Part shown: piece after piece, positions 17,201-23,586 of the stretch
Layout of the letters: every line of letters starts with the position of its first letter
Numbering within the stretch: position 1 is the first letter of the stretch
From: CAZCTC01 sp964501335
Lineage (GTDB): Bacteria; Chloroflexota; Anaerolineae; B4-G1; SLSP01
Assembly: GCA_964501335.1 (NCBI GenBank)
Contig: CAZCTC010000028.1
Span: forward strand, 1 to 64,000
DNA length: 64,000 nt
Direction of reading: 5' to 3'
Made by a program: the position numbers and the translations under genes
The notes under the pieces: generated by a model
Databases searched by the model: none
What the model was told of the DNA's origin: nothing
Seen by the model: the letters and a program-made list of their open reading frames with translations, nothing else

Positions 17201-17374
17201 GGGATAAAGTTCAGCCAGACGAGTGCGGAGATCGTCGGGTGGGAGGGTGAATGGATGGGGGGGGAGTTCTGTTTTGCGGCCCCGAGTTTTTGGAATGGGT
17301 TGATCGGATTCAGCCCAGAGGAAAAGGCCTTTTTCCAACCAGCTGCCGTGGAAGATGACATTCGATAGAGTCAT
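14267..17374 (-). CDS. SNF2-family DNA helicase/translocase (HepA/HelZ-like)
   Basis: A 1035-residue protein. The N-terminal half (about residues 1-480) is the helicase-associated region common in bacterial SNF2 proteins. The ATPase core begins near 555: Walker A ADDMGLGKT near residue 590, DEAQ box near 685, a helicase C domain with LYLHGATPPEHRD and LSLKAGGVGLNLTAANHV, and motif VI QATDRAFRIGQ. It is predicted to translocate on double-stranded DNA or displace bound protein; no nuclease domain is seen. A TATAAT-like box lies upstream at 17411-17416 on the minus strand, without a strong -35. Gene pairs of this kind are widespread in Chloroflexota and Actinobacteria. Confidence 0.95.
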   Translation of the reverse strand: MTLSNVIFHGSWLEKGLFLWAESDQPIPKTRGRKTELPPHPFTLPPDDLRTRLAELYPTLLWKDFPDLLRGTFLPSTSLGPILPPWFFPDSTLAEEPSPQLSAWKVSGLWLSPLAALDLLVPLPAHSSDRRWGSDLRYWAVAARLGLEFLTRQLYFPTLTEQAGTYQAVWKLIIEQPTDRARIKTLAEAMPPICRALFTDLKSFDPHRAPHPADLLNDFLAQLTDVAVRDWGRAVISENASPIEAADLWQNALWGPEGTFIVPLKWRREMATFHAEWTAWFTQLQQAGEAAFRLCFRLEAPELDPETGAVRTPEWTLRYLLQAHDDPSLLIPIEQAWSAPDDQLDYLNYRFDRAQERILSGLGLAARLFAPIRQSLRAARPSAMKLSVEEAYTFLRETGPLLESSGFSILVPPWWNQPGARLGVRVKLKADPSIIGRGLLTADSLINFDWELALGEETLSQEEFYQLAALKTPLVQIRGKWVLLDKKEVEAAIAFWEKQRRKQLTFAETLNLTLNPTATLAGLPLQKVETSGWLDEMLFHLRAGEKFQTDWPVPAGFVGQLRPYQLRGAAWLDFMERWGLGACLADDMGLGKTIQTLALLLRERETDPTLPPALLICPTSVVGNWKREAARFAPALRVMVHHGSDREHGAALAEVVARHDLVISSYGLVRRDIADLTEIPWSTVILDEAQNIKNAEARQSQAVRRLRTPHRLALTGTPVENRLSELWSIMQFLNPGFLGSQSRFRETFALPIERYQDAEKTAQLRNLVGPFILRRLKTDPTIIQDLPEKIEIKTYCPLTPEQATLYQAVVEESLQKIDTAAEEGDISRRGAILGALLRLKQICNHPAHYLNDGSALPERSGKLERLTEIIEELLENNERALIFTQFAEMGKLLQGYLQRLFGVEALYLHGATPPEHRDRMVARFQSPAGPPLFILSLKAGGVGLNLTAANHVFHFDRWWNPAVENQATDRAFRIGQLRNVNVYKLICAGTLEEKIDALIESKKALAQNVIGTGEDWLTGLNTDELREVLTLRQEE

Positions 17375-17507
17375 TCATTCCTCTTGAAATGGTTTTTATT
17401 TCCAGAGGAATTATACCGGAAAAGGGCGAAGGCAGGAAGGGGGAGAGTCTGTTGGGATTCATGATCGATTGCCCGGCAAAGGGGACGTGAAAAAACGAAA
17501 AAGAGCT

Positions 17508-17545
17508 TTCATCACAGAGTCACAGAGAGCACTGAGAAGAAGAAA
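17508..17545. repeat. CACAGAG tract repeat
   Basis: Units CATCACAGAGTCACAGAG and AGCACTGAGAAGAAG abut the stem of the following hairpin element with only a few bases between. Confidence 0.75.
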
Positions 17546-17656
17546 GGCTATGTTTTGGTGCGCCTCAGAAGGCGCACCAAAACATAAACAAAAAATCTCT
17601 CTTTCTCTATCCCGCGCGATGCAGCGTACGGGGAAAGGGCCATTTGCGGGACGTTA
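17545..17656 (-). repeat. Hairpin element, minus orientation
   Basis: A perfect 17-bp hairpin at 17549-17586 (core GGTGCGCC, loop CAGA), AACAAAAAATCTCTC, then GCGGGACGTT. Its usual left-end motif is replaced by the CACAGAG tract. Confidence 0.85.
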
Positions 17657-17665
17657 AAGGGTCGG

Positions 17666-18136
17666 CTATTTTTGAGCGAGCGCGTTTTCTATGAATTCGC
17701 GGGGCATGTAAGTTTTGGCGGCGATTTCTTCCAGGGAGAGGCCGTTGTTGTGGAGGCGAACTACCAGCCCTTCCATCGTTTCTCCGATTTCGATGATATG
17801 GCTGTCGGGATCGTAGAAGCGCATGACGCGCTGGCCCCAGGGTTGTTCTTTGACTTCGTGGATGAACTCGACGCCGGCTTGCTTCAGTTTTTCGCTGAAT
17901 TCGAGAACTTCATCGGTTTCAAAGTAGAGTTCCATGTTGTTGGAGCGTTTCTGGGCGGGGAATTTGCCCGGTTCGCCCAGCAGGCTTTCGAAATGCGGTT
18001 TGAGGTGCAGGGAAAATCCTTTGAAGGCGACATTCTCGCCGAAGTCGAATTCGACGGTTTGACCGAGCAGTTCTTCATAGAAGCGGCGAGAAACGGCCAT
18101 ATTATCGACGGTGATCAGGGCGCATACATATTTCAT
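17666..18136 (-). CDS. VOC (glyoxalase/bleomycin resistance fold) protein
   Basis: A 156-residue protein of the vicinal oxygen chelate superfamily: MKYVCALITVDNM-x3-RRFYEE opens the first beta-alpha-beta unit, and DPDSHIIEIGE carries the usual C-terminal Glu. The last about 28 residues form an additional helical tail. Metal ligands are not all recognisable, so it could be an enzyme or a binding protein. The start at 18136 is preferred over an ATG 34 codons upstream because GGAG lies 8 nt before it and the promoter at 18171-18199 would fall inside the longer frame. Confidence 0.85.
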   Translation of the reverse strand: MKYVCALITVDNMAVSRRFYEELLGQTVEFDFGENVAFKGFSLHLKPHFESLLGEPGKFPAQKRSNNMELYFETDEVLEFSEKLKQAGVEFIHEVKEQPWGQRVMRFYDPDSHIIEIGETMEGLVVRLHNNGLSLEEIAAKTYMPREFIENALAQK

Positions 18137-18170
18137 AGTTGGACTCCTGGATGGAATTTTGGGTTCCTTG

Positions 18171-18199
18171 ATTATAGAACATAAGTTCTTTTTTGGCAA
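18171..18199 (-). promoter_or_regulatory. Promoter of the VOC gene
   Basis: On the minus strand, TTGCCA (18194-18199), a 17-bp spacer and TATAAT (18171-18176), about 35 bp upstream of the start codon. Confidence 0.65.
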
Positions 18200-18208
18200 G
18201 CAGAATAA

Positions 18209-18402
18209 TTTTCGACCTGTGTGGTTGTTCATCAGCATAGATTAAAAACGGTTTTTGCGCCCCGCAACGGGTACTTTCCTGGTAGAAAGCGACGCGCTGG
18301 ATGCTACGCAGGGAGAGAGTTATTTTTATTAATATTTTCGGCGGCTTTCTGAAGCCGCCGAAAATATGATCTTTTTTCTCAGACTAACCACACAAGTCGA
18401 TA
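18209..18402 (+). repeat. Full-length hairpin element with terminal inverted motifs
   Basis: The left end TCGACCTGTGTGGTT (18212-18226) is mirrored by AACCACACAAGTCGA (18386-18400). Inside lie GCGCCCCGCAACGGG, AAAGCGACGCGCTGGATG, GGGAGAGAG and a perfect 16-bp hairpin at 18332-18367 (core CGGCGGC, loop TCTG). This is one of the clearest complete copies. Confidence 0.85.
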
Positions 18403-18406
18403 AATT

Positions 18407-19192
18407 TTATAATTTTGTCAGCGGCAGCATGGTCAGGAAGTGCTCGATCTGTTTGTCCCACTGGGTCCATTCATGGCCGCCGGGGCCTTCTTCGTAGTTC
18501 AGTTCCAGGCCGATTTTTTGCAGGTGATCGCGGAAGCGGAGGTTATCGACGTAGAGAAAATCTTCGGTGCCGCACCATTGATAGAGCATGGGTTGGGGTT
18601 TGCCGGAGGCCTTCAATTCGCCGGCCAGATGGAAGAGATCGTTGGGGCTGTTCGGCAGTTGTTTGAGATCCCCATAGATCCAGCGCATCTCGGTCAGCCA
18701 GGCGGGATCGGGACGGGCTTCTTCTACGATGGCCATGTTGAGCGCTCCGGAGAAACTGGCGGCGGCGCTGTAGCGTTCGGGATGGGTAAGGGCCAGTTTA
18801 AAAGCGCCGTAGCCGCCCATGGAGAGGCCGGCGACGAAGGTGTGCTCGCGGTCGGTGTCCAGGGGGAAGAGGGCGGCGGCGATGGCGGGCAGCTCTTCAC
18901 TGATGAAGGTCCAATAGGGATAGCCGGCGGCCATATCGGTGTAGAAGCTGCGGCCGACGGCGGGCATCACCACGGCCAGATCGTATTGGTCGACGTAGCG
19001 TTCGATGGAGGTGCGCCGCTGCCACATGGTATGGTCGTCGGAGAGGCCGTGCAGCAGATAGAGGGTGGGGTGCTTTTCGGCGGCCGGCAGCGGCAGGCCC
19101 TTGGGGCCGGCGGGCGGTTGCGGCAGGATCACATCCATCGCGCTCTGGACACCCAGGACGTTTGAGAAGAAATTACAGTGAATCAGAGCCAT
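18407..19192 (-). CDS. Alpha/beta-hydrolase esterase (tributyrin esterase / S-formylglutathione hydrolase-like), copy 1
   Basis: A 261-residue esterase with the oxyanion block YLLHGLSDDHTMW, nucleophile Ser124 in AGLSMGGYGA, a likely acid in WCGTEDFLY and catalytic His in GGHEWTQWD. No signal peptide is seen, so it is cytoplasmic. The closest relatives are EstA-type carboxylesterases; a true formylglutathione substrate is not indicated. The next gene upstream is a paralogue with the same opening residues (MALIHCNF). Confidence 0.9.
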   Translation of the reverse strand: MALIHCNFFSNVLGVQSAMDVILPQPPAGPKGLPLPAAEKHPTLYLLHGLSDDHTMWQRRTSIERYVDQYDLAVVMPAVGRSFYTDMAAGYPYWTFISEELPAIAAALFPLDTDREHTFVAGLSMGGYGAFKLALTHPERYSAAASFSGALNMAIVEEARPDPAWLTEMRWIYGDLKQLPNSPNDLFHLAGELKASGKPQPMLYQWCGTEDFLYVDNLRFRDHLQKIGLELNYEEGPGGHEWTQWDKQIEHFLTMLPLTKL

Positions 19193-19223
19193 TGATTATC
19201 TCCTTTTCGGTTTTTGAAAGAAG

Positions 19224-19251
19224 ACTATAGGCCCAATCGCTGTAAGGGCAA
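19224..19251 (-). promoter_or_regulatory. Promoter of esterase copy 1
   Basis: On the minus strand, TTGCCC (19246-19251), a 16-bp spacer and TATAGT (19224-19229), about 30 bp before the start codon. Confidence 0.6.
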
Positions 19252-19283
19252 ATGGGAACAGATAGGACGGAAGCGTGGATTTA

Positions 19284-19461
19284 TTTTTTGACCTGTGCGG
19301 TGGGCATGTTTGCATTCCGCAAAAGGTTTTTGTGCAGTTCTGAATCGACGCGCTGGAGGGGGGGAGAGAATTTTTTTGTTTATGTTTTGGCGCGTTTCAG
19401 AAAACGCGCCAAAACATGGGCTTTTTTCTGTTGCCTTTCCAGACTAACCGCATAGCTGTGA
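19284..19461 (+). repeat. Hairpin element with terminal motifs
   Basis: Left end TTGACCTGTGCGGT (19288-19301), CATTCCGCAAAAGG, TCGACGCGCTGGAGG, and a perfect 16-bp hairpin at 19382-19417 (core GGCGCGTTT, loop CAGA), then CAGACTAACCGCATAG. It separates the two esterase paralogues. Confidence 0.8.
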
Positions 19462-19477
19462 TTTTTGACCGATGTTG

Positions 19478-20353
19478 CTAATTTAAATTGCTTTCCTGGT
19501 GGGGATGGAGGGGCATGTCCGGTTGGAAAATCCTTTCCGGGTTCATGGAGAAATCCATTTCGCTTTGTGCATGTTTCTCCAAAGGCAGCAGTGCCAGGAA
19601 ATGCTCGATCTGTTGATCCCAATACCGCCAATCGTGAATCCCCGGACCCTCTTCGTAAGTCAGCGGCATGGCGATTTGGCGGGCGTAATCACGGAATCGG
19701 ATATTGTCACCATAGAGGAAATCTTCCGTGCCACACCATTGATAGAAATCCGGTTTGGGTTTGTCGGTGGACATCAGCTCGTCGGCCAGATGGAAGAGAT
19801 CGTGCGGACTGCCGGGCAGTTGACCAAGATTTCCGAAAATCCAGCCGAGTTCGGCTCTCCAGCCGGGATCGGTGACGCTGCTGATGAACCGCACGATGTC
19901 GAGAGCTCCGGAAAGGCTGCCTACCATTCGATACCGTTCAGGGTGGGTGAGCCCGATTTTAAAGGCGCCGTAACCGCCCATGGAAAGCCCGGCGAGATAG
20001 CTGTTTTTTCGATTGGTTTCGAGCGGGAAGAGGGTGGCTGCAATGCGGGGGAGTTCTTCGGTGATAAAGGTGCCGTAACGATAGCCGGTTACCATGTCGG
20101 TGTAGAAGGCGCGCCCGGCGGCCGGCATCACGATGGCCAGGTTATAGCGATTGGCATACCGTTCAATTGAGGTGTAGCGTTGCCAGGCTGTGTGGTCGTC
20201 GTAAAGTCCGTGAAGCAGGTAGAGAACGGGGTGTTTTTGGGGATGCGGGGGGATGGGATCGGTGATTCCGATGTAGGGTTGGGGAAGGATGACTTCCATC
20301 GAGCATTGGATGCCCAGAACGTAAGACAGGAAATTGCAGTGAATGAGAGCCAT
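19478..20353 (-). CDS. Alpha/beta-hydrolase esterase, copy 2
   Basis: A 291-residue paralogue of the gene at 18407, colinear through residue 260: YLLHGLYDDHTAW, nucleophile Ser124 in AGLSMGGYGA, acid region WCGTEDFLY, catalytic His in GIHDWRYWD. It has an extra C-terminal tail of about 30 residues without similarity to copy 1, possibly read-through into diverged spacer. The GAGAUUC-like leader has GGAG upstream of the ATG. Tandem duplication followed by divergence is the simplest explanation. Confidence 0.9.
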   Translation of the reverse strand: MALIHCNFLSYVLGIQCSMEVILPQPYIGITDPIPPHPQKHPVLYLLHGLYDDHTAWQRYTSIERYANRYNLAIVMPAAGRAFYTDMVTGYRYGTFITEELPRIAATLFPLETNRKNSYLAGLSMGGYGAFKIGLTHPERYRMVGSLSGALDIVRFISSVTDPGWRAELGWIFGNLGQLPGSPHDLFHLADELMSTDKPKPDFYQWCGTEDFLYGDNIRFRDYARQIAMPLTYEEGPGIHDWRYWDQQIEHFLALLPLEKHAQSEMDFSMNPERIFQPDMPLHPHQESNLN

Positions 20354-20446
20354 TTGAATCTCCTTTCATTCAGGAATAATAGAGGGGAATTAAAAAATAT
20401 TATAGATATGATCTGTAAACGTAAGGTGAAAAAGAGCCTGGGTTTT

Positions 20447-20526
20447 AGGGGGTGTAAATTTATAAGTTCCTGAATTCCCGTGAGAAAACAGGGTAAAAAT
20501 CGGGAGGTTATTCTTTTATGACCCCT
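20447..20526. repeat. MITE-like AGGGGTC element, copy 1
   Basis: An 80-bp unit with imperfect terminal inverted repeats: AGGGGGTGTAAATTTATAAG at the left and TTATTCTTTTATGACCCCT at the right. Copies lie at 45838-45918 and, truncated, at 50305. Confidence 0.75.
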
Positions 20527-20589
20527 TGGGATATAATCACAGGCAGTCTATCCGGCAACTTAAGCTATTTGCAGGAGAAAAAGCCCATT

Positions 20590-20745
20590 TTTCTACCTGT
20601 GCGGTTAGCCTTGTAGCGTTCCGCACCGGGTGTTTTCCTGGTAAAAAGCGACGCGCGGGATGGGGGGATTTTTTATTCATCTTTTCGGCGGCTTTCTGAA
20701 GCCGCCGAAAAGATTGATTTTCTTTTGCTTTTTAGGGCTAACCCC
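20590..20745 (+). repeat. Hairpin element with terminal motifs
   Basis: Left end CTACCTGTGCGGTTAG, GCGTTCCGCACCGGG, AAAGCGACGCGCGGGATGG, and a perfect 16-bp hairpin at 20679-20714. The outer stem ATCTTTT pairs with AAAAGAT, a paired change relative to ATATTTT in other copies. The right end GGGCTAACCCC is degenerate. Confidence 0.8.
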
Positions 20746-20822
20746 TTAGATGCAGCGCCTTAAGTTGCTGATAGGGGGGATATGAGGGTCAGTGAGCCCT
20801 ATTTTTAAGAGGGAGGTATTCT

Positions 20823-21914
20823 ATGGATCATCGCCATTATCTGGAGACTTTGCTGGAAAGCGGCCGGATCGATCTGCGGCGGGGGGCGCTGCTGGATTCT
20901 GATCCCGGTCCTTTGCCTCAGGATTTTTCTTTCGATCGTTGTGAAGGGATGTTGCTCGGGCTGGCGATCGGCGACGCTCTGGGCAATACCTCGGAGAGCC
21001 AGAATCCGGATGAACGGCGGGAACGTTATGGTGAAATCCGTGATTATCTTCCCAATTCGCATGTCGGGGGGCGCGCGGTCGGCCTTCCTTCCGACGATAC
21101 TCAGCTGGCTTTCTGGACGGTGGAGCAGTTGCTGGCCGATGGGGAATTGATTCCAGAACGTGTGGCGGCCCGTTTTTGCCGGGAGCCGATCTACGGCATC
21201 GGCAGTGCGGTGACGGAGTTTCTGGCCAATTTCAAGGCGGGCCGGCCGTGGGATCAATGCGGTGCCCGTTCGAGCGGCAATGGGGCCTTGATGCGGATCG
21301 CGCCGGCGGTTTTGCCCTATTTGCGGCAGCCGGGGCCCGGGCTTTGGGCTTCGACGGCGCTGCTGGCGATGATCACGCATAACGATGCTGCTTCTACCTC
21401 GGCCTGCATGGCCTTTGTGCGGATTTTCTGGGAGTTGCTGGGCCGGGAGCGACCGCCGGAACCGGAATGGTGGGTGGAACGTTATGTGGCTGCGGCCCGC
21501 GATCTGGAGGGCGACACGACCTATCAATTACGGGGCGGGCCGCTGCTCGGGTATCAGGGCTCTCTGTGGAATTGGGTGGCGGAGCAGGTGCCGCAGGCCT
21601 ATCGCGACGGTTTAACGGTGGTCGAGGCGGCCCAGCGCTGGCGTTCGGGGGCCTATCTGATGGAAACGGTTCCCTGTGTGCTCTATATCCTTATGCGCTA
21701 TGCCCATGATCCAGAGGCGGCGGTGATTCGGGCGGTAAACGATACCCGCGACAACGATTCCATTGCGGCGATTGTGGGGGCGGCGGTGGGAGCCCTTCAC
21801 GGCCGGGCCGGATGGCCGGCGCGGTGGGTTGATTCGTTGCTGGGGCGTACTGGAGCGGCAGACGACGGTCGGGTTTTCGAGTTGATCCGGCTGGCGCGGG
21901 AGCGGTGGGGATAA
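20823..21914 (+). CDS. ADP-ribosylglycohydrolase family protein
   Basis: A 363-residue protein. The ARH/DraG fold is shown by GMLLGLAIGDALG, the metal-binding SDDTQ (Asp91, Asp92, Thr93), SSGNGALMRIAPAV and the C-terminal NDTRDNDSIAAIVGA with the second metal cluster. Such enzymes use two Mg2+ to remove ADP-ribose from proteins or small molecules; some members act on other substrates. No DraT-like transferase is nearby. A GGGAGG ribosome site precedes the ATG. The next gene follows after 19 bp on the same strand. Confidence 0.93.
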   Translation: MDHRHYLETLLESGRIDLRRGALLDSDPGPLPQDFSFDRCEGMLLGLAIGDALGNTSESQNPDERRERYGEIRDYLPNSHVGGRAVGLPSDDTQLAFWTVEQLLADGELIPERVAARFCREPIYGIGSAVTEFLANFKAGRPWDQCGARSSGNGALMRIAPAVLPYLRQPGPGLWASTALLAMITHNDAASTSACMAFVRIFWELLGRERPPEPEWWVERYVAAARDLEGDTTYQLRGGPLLGYQGSLWNWVAEQVPQAYRDGLTVVEAAQRWRSGAYLMETVPCVLYILMRYAHDPEAAVIRAVNDTRDNDSIAAIVGAAVGALHGRAGWPARWVDSLLGRTGAADDGRVFELIRLARERWG

Positions 21915-21933
21915 CAGGCAATCTTTTTCAAGG

Positions 21934-22623
21934 GTGGGATGTCTATTGAACGGTCTATTTTGTGCGGCGCTTTGGGTTTTCTTGAAATTGCTGTTGGAGC
22001 CGGGCGGCTGGCAGCAGTATCTTTATCCGTCGGGAACCTATGCACCCAGTGCTGCTGAAAAGCCATCCCGGGTTGTCTCTACGACAGCCTGCCCGGAAAA
22101 TTTTGCCTTTCCGAAGACGTGGCAGATCCATGCGGCCGATTATGTCGATGTGACGGGCGACGGGGTTCCCGAGTGTGTGTTGCTGGTCTGGCGTCCCTGG
22201 CGCGATTGGGCCATCATGCGGTGGAGTGCTATTCCCAGTCCGATTGCCGCCCATCGGGATGCCGAAGGGTACAGCGCCCATATTATTTTAGCGGCGCCCT
22301 CGGCGACTTCGCGCCGGGGCTATCGGGAACTCTGGGCCGGCTCGGCACTGGCTATCCCGGTACGAGAAATGGCTGTCGGCGATGTGGATGGCGATGGGCA
22401 GCCTGAGCTGGTGGTGCTGGAAGGGGATTATCAGCGGGGACGGATCGGCCCGGCGCGCACCTGGGCGGTCTGGCGCTGGAACGGGTTTGGTTTTACGCTG
22501 GATCGGCGCAGCGTGCCCGGTGAGTTTTCCGAGCTGCTGCTGGCTGATTCCGACCGCGACGGCCGGCTGGAGCTATGGCTCTATTCCCATGAGGGGAAGT
22601 TTCCGGCGGCCTATCCAGAATAA
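21934..22623 (+). CDS. Exported protein with FG-GAP/calcium-type DxDxDG repeats
   Basis: A 229-residue protein of unknown function. A hydrophobic stretch (about residues 5-20) suggests export. Three motifs of DxDxDG type, DVTGDGVPE, DVDGDGQPEL and DSDRDGRLEL, are spaced like FG-GAP or VCBS repeats that bind Ca2+ in beta-propeller blades; only part of a propeller is present. The start is GTG at 21934, since no in-frame ATG lies before the hydrophobic stretch. Probably cotranscribed with the ADP-ribosylglycohydrolase gene. Confidence 0.75.
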   Translation: MGCLLNGLFCAALWVFLKLLLEPGGWQQYLYPSGTYAPSAAEKPSRVVSTTACPENFAFPKTWQIHAADYVDVTGDGVPECVLLVWRPWRDWAIMRWSAIPSPIAAHRDAEGYSAHIILAAPSATSRRGYRELWAGSALAIPVREMAVGDVDGDGQPELVVLEGDYQRGRIGPARTWAVWRWNGFGFTLDRRSVPGEFSELLLADSDRDGRLELWLYSHEGKFPAAYPE

Positions 22624-22629
22624 TGGTAC

Positions 22630-22740
22630 TTTTCCTGTAAGGCACACCGCGCTGGATAGGGGGAGAGAATTATTTTTATTCCTATTTTCGGCGGCTTCAG
22701 AAAGCCGCCGAAAATAGGGGCTTTTTCCCAGACTAATTGC
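22630..22740 (+). repeat. Hairpin element, left end truncated
   Basis: CACACCGCGCTGGATAGGGG, AGAGAATTA, and a perfect 17-bp hairpin at 22681-22718 (outer CCTATTTT paired with AAAATAGG, loop CAGA), then CCCAGACTAATTGCC. It begins within a few bases of the preceding stop codon. Confidence 0.8.
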
Positions 22741-22775
22741 CTGGTTGATAAATAATCTAACCCAGGATTCGTAGA

Positions 22776-22852
22776 TAGTAAACAGCTTGCGTCGCCGGGA
22801 CGGCTCTGGAAAAGGCTAAAGAAAGTAGACCACAGCAAGTCGCCAGTAGACA
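22776..22852. repeat. GTAGACA-type tract mixed with an element fragment
   Basis: Units GTAGATAGTAAACAG, AAGTAGACCACAGCAAG and CCAGTAGACAG surround a fragment TCGCCGGGACGGCTCTGG (about 22796-22813), which is the left-end motif of the hairpin element without its hairpin. CAGCTTGCGTC occurs twice, before each left-end motif. Confidence 0.75.
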
Positions 22853-22991
22853 GCTTGCGTCACCGGGACGGCTCTGGAAAAAGCTATGTTTTGGCGCGCA
22901 TTCTGATGCGCGCCAAAACATCAACAAAAAGCTCTTTCCCTCCATCCTGCGCGGCGCATCTGGCCGGGAAAAGATCATTTGCGGGACGTTA
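22853..22991 (-). repeat. Hairpin element, minus orientation
   Basis: TCACCGGGACGGCTCTGG, a perfect 16-bp hairpin at 22886-22921 (core GGCGCGC, loop TCTG), AACAAAAAGCTCTTTCC, and right end GCGGGACGTT. It lies in the convergent gap before the DUF1801 gene. Confidence 0.85.
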
Positions 22992-23024
22992 CAAGGTCTC
23001 CGGCCCTTATCATAGAGCCCATTC

Positions 23025-23381
23025 TCAGGATTGGTTCTCTGCCACTCTGTATTCTACGATTCGCCTGATCAGTTCCCAGGGCATGGGCTGATCGATCGGA
23101 AACTGGACGGCTCCTTTGGAATGTTTGTAGGGGGCCAGTTCTTGTTGAAAGGCTTCGATTCCGCTGGGGGCAGGATAAAAGCCGATGTGGTTTTTGAAGG
23201 CGGCAAAGTGGACCAGGTTATGTCCGCCCAGCGTGAAGGTCGGCATTTGGTAGCTGATCTTTTCTTTTGCATCGGGCGCTGCCGCTTTGATTACTGCCCG
23301 CATTTCCTGAAGTATTTTCTGGGTCGTTTCCGGGAAGCCGGCGATGTATTCGTCAATGGTGCTGATTGCCTCGCTTTTCAT
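23025..23381 (-). CDS. DUF1801 (YdhG-like) domain protein
   Basis: A 118-residue cytoplasmic protein spanning a whole DUF1801 domain: IDEYIAGFPETTQ, AKEKISYQMPTFTLGG, HFAAFKNHIGFYP and AVQFPIDQPMP are typical. The fold is that of the frataxin-like YdhG group, sometimes called iron chaperones, but function is not established. The ATG at 23381 is preferred to the TTG one codon earlier because GGAGG sits 7 nt upstream. Confidence 0.92.
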   Translation of the reverse strand: MKSEAISTIDEYIAGFPETTQKILQEMRAVIKAAAPDAKEKISYQMPTFTLGGHNLVHFAAFKNHIGFYPAPSGIEAFQQELAPYKHSKGAVQFPIDQPMPWELIRRIVEYRVAENQS

Positions 23382-23426
23382 CAAGTTACCTCCTCAAGGA
23401 TTTGAACCGTGTATGTAGTGTAAGTC

Positions 23427-23450
23427 TAAAACGTAAAAGGTAGAATGTGA
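23427..23450. repeat. ACGTAAAA-type tract fragment
   Basis: TCTAAAACGTAAAAGG and TAGAATGTGAAAG resemble the longer ACGTAAAACGTGAAACG tract at 44532. Only a short, degenerate piece is present. Confidence 0.45.
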
Positions 23451-23458
23451 AAGATTAT

Positions 23459-23486
23459 TTGACAACGTGCGAACACAAACTATGCT
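23459..23486 (+). promoter_or_regulatory. Promoter of the DUF3160 gene
   Basis: TTGACA (23459-23464), a 16-bp spacer and TATGCT (23481-23486), about 100 bp upstream of the start codon. Confidence 0.55.
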
Positions 23487-23586
23487 TTTCTTAATTGTTA
23501 TTTTTCAGGGCACAAAAAGAGGGGGAATGGCATCTACTATACAGCTGCACAGGCAGGTTAATTTTTCCACATTTCAGGAGAGGAAG

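Noticed and set aside
20532..20537. Promoter (TATAAT) at the end of the MITE-like element for the ADP-ribosylglycohydrolase gene
   Set aside because: No -35 at any usual spacing, and it is nearly 290 bp and a hairpin element away from the gene.
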